A stretch of 64,000 bases of DNA from Fictibacillus marinisediminis (lineage in GTDB: Bacteria > Bacillota > Bacilli > Bacillales > Fictibacillaceae), in contig NZ_JAIWJX010000004.1 in NCBI RefSeq assembly GCF_023149135.1, positions 128,526-192,525 of the forward strand, given 5' to 3'. This document shows, piece after piece, positions 59,468 to 64,000 of this stretch. The position numbers were made by a program, and so were the translations under genes. Position 1 is the stretch's first letter. Every line of letters starts with the position of its first letter. The notes beneath the pieces are model-generated. The model saw only the letters and a program-made list of their open reading frames with translations. It was not told where the DNA came from and searched no databases.

Positions 59468-60631
59468 ATGCAAATCGCTTTATTCTCAGAAAACGAAAGT
59501 ATGCGAGTGCTATTAAGTAATGAAGAAAAAATAACTAATGTAATAACAGTATCTAATTTGGAAAAGGAAATTCATTGTGATGCTCTATTACTTATTGGAG
59601 ATGTAGTTCCTTTTAATGAATTAAAAAGTTATAGAGACAAGTTTCCTGATAAAAAAATCCTTTATAAAATCTATGGTATCTCTGATTCTCCAATGATTGA
59701 AAACATCACAACCGTTTGTGAAACCTATGATATTTACCCTTTAGCAGAGCTGCTTACGGACGAACAAGTGGTAAAAGATACGGTTAAGCATTTGTTCGGT
59801 GATCCAGATAAAAAGGCAGGAAACGTTATTGCTTTCTTCGGGACTCATTCTGGATCGGGTGTTTCTACCACAACAATGAACGTCGGAAAGGTATTATCTC
59901 AGTCAGTAAATGATAGAGTTCTTGTACTTTCCCTCAATGTGTGGGATCCCGCTGATTACTTCTTGCCATATGAAGGAAAGTATTTGGATGATATCCGTAT
60001 TGAATTGAAAGATGATGGTCTATTTACAGAAGAAAGTCTCATGGAAGCGGTACATAAATATGATGACAATTTTTATCATCTAGCTGGGAACCGAAACATT
60101 AAACTACAGCGGTTTTATAAAGTCGGTGAGTTCTCCAGGCTCATCGAGCTTGCGAGAATGGTATTTGATGTAGTGCTGATTGATGGAGGTTCGCATTTTG
60201 ATAATGCGGCATATGCACAATCTTTTAGAGCAGCTAACTATAAGTTCTTGGTAACAACGCAAGAAGAAAAAGGATATAAAAACTACTTTCCATACGTGTA
60301 TAACCAGCTGATAAAGCCGCTCAGTAAGTCAAAAAGTGAATATATGTTATTGATTAATCGTTATGAAAGTGACCTTTCTTTGATTAAGGAAAGAGAATTG
60401 TCTGAAGAGCTGGGCATGAGTCTACTTACCTCAATTCCTAATAAGCAGATCTTTGGCAACATTGCTGTTACTCAGAAGAAGCTGCTCGTGGATTTGGTTG
60501 AAGGAGATTATAAGGAATCCATAAAACTTATTGTAAATTCCATCATAAATCGAATGAAAATGAATGTTAAATCAGGAATTGACACTGATATTAAAAGAAA
60601 AAAACTTTTTGGATTAATCCCAGTTAAATAA
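59468..60631 (+). CDS. CpaE-like ATPase with degenerate Walker A
   Basis: 387 residues. An N-terminal receiver-like part (about 1-110) and a MinD/CpaE P-loop domain with FFGTHSGSGVSTTTMNVG, where Val replaces the catalytic Lys of GKT, and VVLIDGGSHFDNA as Walker B. It shares G-V-S-T with the 1824-3173 protein. In Tad systems CpaE/TadZ localises the secretion ATPase. AGGAGGGGTATCA before the ATG, 19 bp behind CpaB. Confidence 0.75.
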   Translation: MQIALFSENESMRVLLSNEEKITNVITVSNLEKEIHCDALLLIGDVVPFNELKSYRDKFPDKKILYKIYGISDSPMIENITTVCETYDIYPLAELLTDEQVVKDTVKHLFGDPDKKAGNVIAFFGTHSGSGVSTTTMNVGKVLSQSVNDRVLVLSLNVWDPADYFLPYEGKYLDDIRIELKDDGLFTEESLMEAVHKYDDNFYHLAGNRNIKLQRFYKVGEFSRLIELARMVFDVVLIDGGSHFDNAAYAQSFRAANYKFLVTTQEEKGYKNYFPYVYNQLIKPLSKSKSEYMLLINRYESDLSLIKERELSEELGMSLLTSIPNKQIFGNIAVTQKKLLVDLVEGDYKESIKLIVNSIINRMKMNVKSGIDTDIKRKKLFGLIPVK

Positions 60632-60645
60632 AGGTGGTGGTTGGG

Positions 60646-62076
60646 ATGGAAACATTAAAAGAAAAGCAAATCCTGCCGGAAAAACCGTTTGATCCCTCAG
60701 AGTGGCTAAGTTCTCATGGTGTAAAAAGTGACACATCAACCATTAACTTATCGAGTAAGAGGAATTTTAAAGAGCTATGTAGTGTGGTAAAGGCGGACCT
60801 GGATAAGAAGGTAGAAGGATTTAACGGTAAGGAACAGGAAGATTGGCTTCAAAAACAACATAAAGCCATTATTGGTGATTTATCTTCTGTACAATATTTT
60901 GTTAACCAAATTGAACAAACTTTAAGGGACCGAAACGTTTCTTCGACCGATTATCCCGATTATTATAATAGCTTGTCTGAAGCTATTTTCCATGAGGTAT
61001 GGGGAAGAGGTATTCTTCAGAAATGGTATCACTACCCTGAAAGTGAAGCTGCTTGTATTATCGGCACAGAACTTTGGTTGGATATAGATGGTCAATTTAT
61101 CCGACAACAGGAACGATTTGAATCTATTGATAAAGTTAAAGAAATTCGACGGGCGTTTACCATGCGTGATGAGAATGCTGTCCTAAACAGCCAGAATCCA
61201 GAATTGGAAATTGAGCATGAAGATGGTTCTAGGATCACCATCATTATTAAACCTCGTGGGAAACAGGAATACATCATGTTCCGGCGTTTTACAGTTAAAA
61301 ACTTCTCGTTAGAGCAGCAAGCTGAATTTCAGACCATTGCTAAAGAGGATGTTCCTATTTTTAGAGCGTTATCAAGAACGATGCCTAATATCGTTGTTGC
61401 TGGACGTGTCCGATCAGCTAAATCGACCTTTCTTAAGACATTAATTCAAGAAAGAAAGACAGAGCTTGTAATAGCCTCACTAGAGAAACACTTTGAGTTG
61501 AGCTTGAAAAAACACATGCCTGAGCGGATGATTTTTGAAATACAAGTCAGTGAAGGGGACCTTCATAAAGCAACGCCTCGGCTACTTCGTATGGAACATG
61601 ACTTTCTTGTAATTGGGGAGTGCCGTTCTTTGGAATGGGAAGCGGCTCTCTTGGCTTGTGAACGCGGTGAAAGAGGAATGCTTACCACCTATCACATTAC
61701 TGACCGGCACGCGATTGTTAATCAGATTTCCCGCCACTTACTTGATGAATTTCCTCAAAGGCGTCCAAACATGGAGATTGAACGCGTGGCCAGGAATATT
61801 GATTTAATTATTCACATGTCAACGGACCGCGACAGAAGAAAGAAAAGAGTAGTAGGTGTAACAGAAGTGGGTTGGGACGATGAGTTGAAGAAGACGATTA
61901 CCCAGGATTTAATCCTATGGGATAAACGTACTCAAAAATACTATTACTCTTCAAACATCTCAGAAAGACTGTTTCATCTTATGGAAGAAGAAGACCAGTA
62001 TGAGGCACTAAGATTAATTAGTTTGTTAAAAGATCGAGAAAAGAATTCACCGCTGTCAGCGATTGAAAAGGGTTAA
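60646..62076 (+). CDS. CpaF/TadA-like secretion ATPase
   Basis: 476 residues from ATG 60646 (AAGGTGG site). The Walker A reads VAGRVRSAKSTFLK, with Ala in place of the Gly before Lys. DFLVIGECRSLEWE is the Walker B region (IGECRS), and the arginine-rich RGERGMLTTYHITDRHA follows, as in CpaF/VirB11-type ATPases that power Tad pili. The order CpaB-CpaE-CpaF-TadB-TadC is the Tad order. Confidence 0.85.
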   Translation: METLKEKQILPEKPFDPSEWLSSHGVKSDTSTINLSSKRNFKELCSVVKADLDKKVEGFNGKEQEDWLQKQHKAIIGDLSSVQYFVNQIEQTLRDRNVSSTDYPDYYNSLSEAIFHEVWGRGILQKWYHYPESEAACIIGTELWLDIDGQFIRQQERFESIDKVKEIRRAFTMRDENAVLNSQNPELEIEHEDGSRITIIIKPRGKQEYIMFRRFTVKNFSLEQQAEFQTIAKEDVPIFRALSRTMPNIVVAGRVRSAKSTFLKTLIQERKTELVIASLEKHFELSLKKHMPERMIFEIQVSEGDLHKATPRLLRMEHDFLVIGECRSLEWEAALLACERGERGMLTTYHITDRHAIVNQISRHLLDEFPQRRPNMEIERVARNIDLIIHMSTDRDRRKKRVVGVTEVGWDDELKKTITQDLILWDKRTQKYYYSSNISERLFHLMEEEDQYEALRLISLLKDREKNSPLSAIEKG

Positions 62077-62081
62077 GGGCC

Positions 62082-63059
62082 ATGACGATTACTGTTTGGA
62101 TTATTGATAAAGGCATAGGATATTTCCTGTATTTTTTGGTTATTATGACTGCATTTTTTTTCATACGGCCACTTGTTGAGAGCCCGATAAGAGGTACTGC
62201 TGCACAAATCCAATACAGAGTAAGGTTACGGAAAATGAAAGCTGAGCAGCAGCTTAAATTGGCTGAGAATAGAGAAGGCTTCATAAAGCATCTACATATG
62301 TTGCTAAGCACTATAACAAAAGATAGTAGAAAAGACTACACCCTATCTTTTATCTTACTAACCAGTGTGCTTTTCTTATTCACCTTGTTGGTAATGATCG
62401 TTAACTTGAAAGATATCGTATTTTCGCTCGTTATTGGTACCTTTGTGGCCAGTTTGCCTTATCTTATCCTCTTAATTCGCTTGAGAAATATAAGGACGAA
62501 TGTAGGTAATGATTTAACCCCAGTCGTGCAAATGCTGATCCAAAATTACACCGCCAGTAACTATGACGTTTATAGAGCGCTCTTTCTTACAACACAGCAG
62601 ATTGACAATAAAGTATTAAAAAAAGTGTTTGTTCGGTTGATTTCAGATATGCAGATTAGCCGTGGAGAAGAAGAAATCAGAGAAGCTGTAAAATTGTTCA
62701 TCTATACTTGCGGAAATAACTGGTCAAAACGGTTAGGGAACATTGTGCAAAAGGCATACCTTTTCGATGAAAGGATTACTCGAGCACTATTAACGCTTGG
62801 AAAACAGATGGAAGACAATGAGGAAATGCTAGAAGAGGAATTAAGCTCTGCTACAGATACCATAATGAATGGCTGGATAACCGGTCCGCTATTTATTGCT
62901 TCCCTCTTCCTTTGTAAGTATGTATCTAAGCCGTATGATTACTTATCCTTACAATTTGAAAATAAATGGGCTTTGTTACTTTTTATCTTAAGTTTGAGCT
63001 TCACTATAGCATCTGTCGTTATTACGCTCTTGCTTCGAAGCCCTAAAAACGATCTTTAA
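62082..63059 (+). CDS. TadB-like inner membrane protein
   Basis: 325 residues. Hydrophobic segments near 12-30, 88-108, 112-130 and near the C-terminus (about 265-285, 298-318), with a cytosolic helical domain between (about 145-255, LLTLGKQMEDNEEMLEEELS). This is the T2SSF/TadB layout, the platform that CpaF drives. It starts 5 bp after the CpaF stop. Confidence 0.7.
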   Translation: MTITVWIIDKGIGYFLYFLVIMTAFFFIRPLVESPIRGTAAQIQYRVRLRKMKAEQQLKLAENREGFIKHLHMLLSTITKDSRKDYTLSFILLTSVLFLFTLLVMIVNLKDIVFSLVIGTFVASLPYLILLIRLRNIRTNVGNDLTPVVQMLIQNYTASNYDVYRALFLTTQQIDNKVLKKVFVRLISDMQISRGEEEIREAVKLFIYTCGNNWSKRLGNIVQKAYLFDERITRALLTLGKQMEDNEEMLEEELSSATDTIMNGWITGPLFIASLFLCKYVSKPYDYLSLQFENKWALLLFILSLSFTIASVVITLLLRSPKNDL

Positions 63060-63071
63060 AGGAGGGGAAGG

Positions 63072-63974
63072 ATGGAGTTTACTACATTTTTTAAGTGGCT
63101 GGATGAAATCATATATATTCTTGCAATTATAGGTGGCTGTGTGGCGGGGTACTTCATTTATTCTGGCCTGTCTACACGAGAAGAACGGATTAGATATCGG
63201 ATGAGGATTCGTCAGGGGGTAGTTAAGCAAAAGGAAAAATACATCCTGGATGCAAGTAATTCCTTAGAAGAGCAGTTATTGAAACAAGCGGGTCACCCAT
63301 TGAAAATAAATGGACTACGATATCGTGTAATCCGGATCTTAACCCTTGTAATCATAGCCATCAACTATACGATTCTTCCTTTCTTCTCCACGGGCAGCTT
63401 TAATATTGCTTCTTTATTAATTGTTTTGGCCTTTTTTGTTTTAACTGAACCGAAATTAAAGTTTTCTCTATTTAGTATTATCCTAAACAAGGTTATTGAA
63501 TATCGACAAGCCAAAAGAAACTCTGAAATATTCCAGCTACATGATTTGCTAATTAGTGAGATCGATATGATGACCAACAACCGAGTTAACACTTATAACA
63601 TACTGAAAAATCTTTATCCATACTTTACAAGTATAAAAGGGGAGTTTACCAGGATCCTTATGAACTGGAAGAATGATCCGGATGAAGCGCTAGAAGTTTT
63701 TTCAAAGGAAATTGATACCAAAGAGGCTAAAGCGTTAGTTTCTGTATTAAAGAAACTCGATGATAATGAACAATCTGTTGCCATTGAAGCACTTCGTTCA
63801 CATGCGGATCTTTTTGCAAAATCACAGATTGAGAATTACAGGAGAAGAAAGAAGCTGTTCTTAGATATTGGAGGAATCCCCATTAGAGCTGCTCACTTTT
63901 TTATCATCTTAAATTTCTTAAGTATCGTGGTTTACATGGTTCTCAATATCTTTAGTACAACAAGGAGTCTATAA
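63072..63974 (+). CDS. TadC-like inner membrane protein
   Basis: 300 residues. Segments near 12-30 and about 85-120, a helical cytosolic domain (IFQLHDLLISEIDMMTNNRV, SVLKKLDDNEQSVAIEALRS) and C-terminal segments (about 275-295). Same T2SSF-like plan as the gene before it, 12 bp upstream; together they match TadB/TadC. Confidence 0.7.
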   Translation: MEFTTFFKWLDEIIYILAIIGGCVAGYFIYSGLSTREERIRYRMRIRQGVVKQKEKYILDASNSLEEQLLKQAGHPLKINGLRYRVIRILTLVIIAINYTILPFFSTGSFNIASLLIVLAFFVLTEPKLKFSLFSIILNKVIEYRQAKRNSEIFQLHDLLISEIDMMTNNRVNTYNILKNLYPYFTSIKGEFTRILMNWKNDPDEALEVFSKEIDTKEAKALVSVLKKLDDNEQSVAIEALRSHADLFAKSQIENYRRRKKLFLDIGGIPIRAAHFFIILNFLSIVVYMVLNIFSTTRSL

Positions 63975-63996
63975 AGAGTAATCATTGGAGGTGGTG

Positions 63997-64000
63997 ATGC
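63997..64000 (+). CDS. Start of the next operon gene (cut by window end)
   Basis: An ATG at 63997-63999 behind GGAGGTGGTG marks a further gene of the Tad-like operon; only its start codon is inside the window. Confidence 0.6.

Overview
The window is about 64 kb of AT-rich Bacillaceae DNA and reads as part of a large conjugative or formerly conjugative plasmid. The host assignment rests on an orphan sigma-K fragment, an RsfA-type sporulation regulator, AbrB-type regulators and the style of the Shine-Dalgarno sites and promoters. The plasmid assignment rests on a Rep_3-type initiator (52139-53326) with 14 upstream iterons, an actin-type partition locus with three 226-bp centromere-like repeats (12634-15201), a conjugation block with a replication-relaxation protein and a VirD4-type coupling protein (17210-21251), and antirestriction-type genes. 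No rRNA, tRNA, intact insertion sequence or CRISPR array was seen.

Layout. 1-3.4 kb: primase-like gene, DUF4258 gene and a CpaE-like ATPase operon on the minus strand. 3.7-7.3 kb: copper or metal-stress island (Csp-type protein, two-component system with a frameshifted kinase, YdhK lipoprotein). 8-11.2 kb: an unknown operon with a LAGLIDADG-like protein, and a degenerate tyrosine recombinase. 11.4-16.6 kb: MerR-like regulator, centromere repeats, ParM-like actin, ParR-like adaptor and small DNA-binding genes. 16.8-28.2 kb: candidate oriT, transfer genes, ComEC-like hydrolase with DUF3006, AbrB, an S1-domain protein, a second winged-helix transfer-type protein and another CpaE-like ATPase. 28.4-41.4 kb: small accessory genes including RadC, ArdC and DUF6573, a c-di-GMP-I riboswitch in front of a membrane-protein operon, and a second possible initiator (36453). 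41.5-51 kb: cargo and debris (creatininase/permease/IclR cassette, P-loop kinases, dead genes, sigK fragment) with a compact three-gene peptide-modification locus (46744-49216). 51.5-58.5 kb: replication origin, Rep with a split C-terminus, HEPN protein, RsfA, LuxR-type regulator, PlsY and DUF2325. 58.6-64 kb: Tad-like operon (CpaB, CpaE, CpaF and two TadB/C-like membrane proteins) running off the window.

Three things stand out. First, a 23-residue peptide gene with a perfect ribosome binding site, a ThiF/MccB-like adenylating enzyme with a PqqD-like peptide-binding domain, and an M50 protease with a second PqqD-like domain look like a minimal RiPP pathway. Second, at least six operons begin with a promoter, a transcript-start motif close to TTAAATATTGA, and a strong intrinsic terminator placed directly before the Shine-Dalgarno site; the c-di-GMP riboswitch transcript begins with the same motif. 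This suggests plasmid-wide control by transcription termination. Third, three related structured elements (30.4, 32.0 and 39.7 kb) precede accessory genes that include ArdC and DUF6573 and could be leader RNAs or single-stranded-DNA promoters of a leading region.

All calls come from reading the sequence and comparing motifs from memory; no database search or folding program was run.
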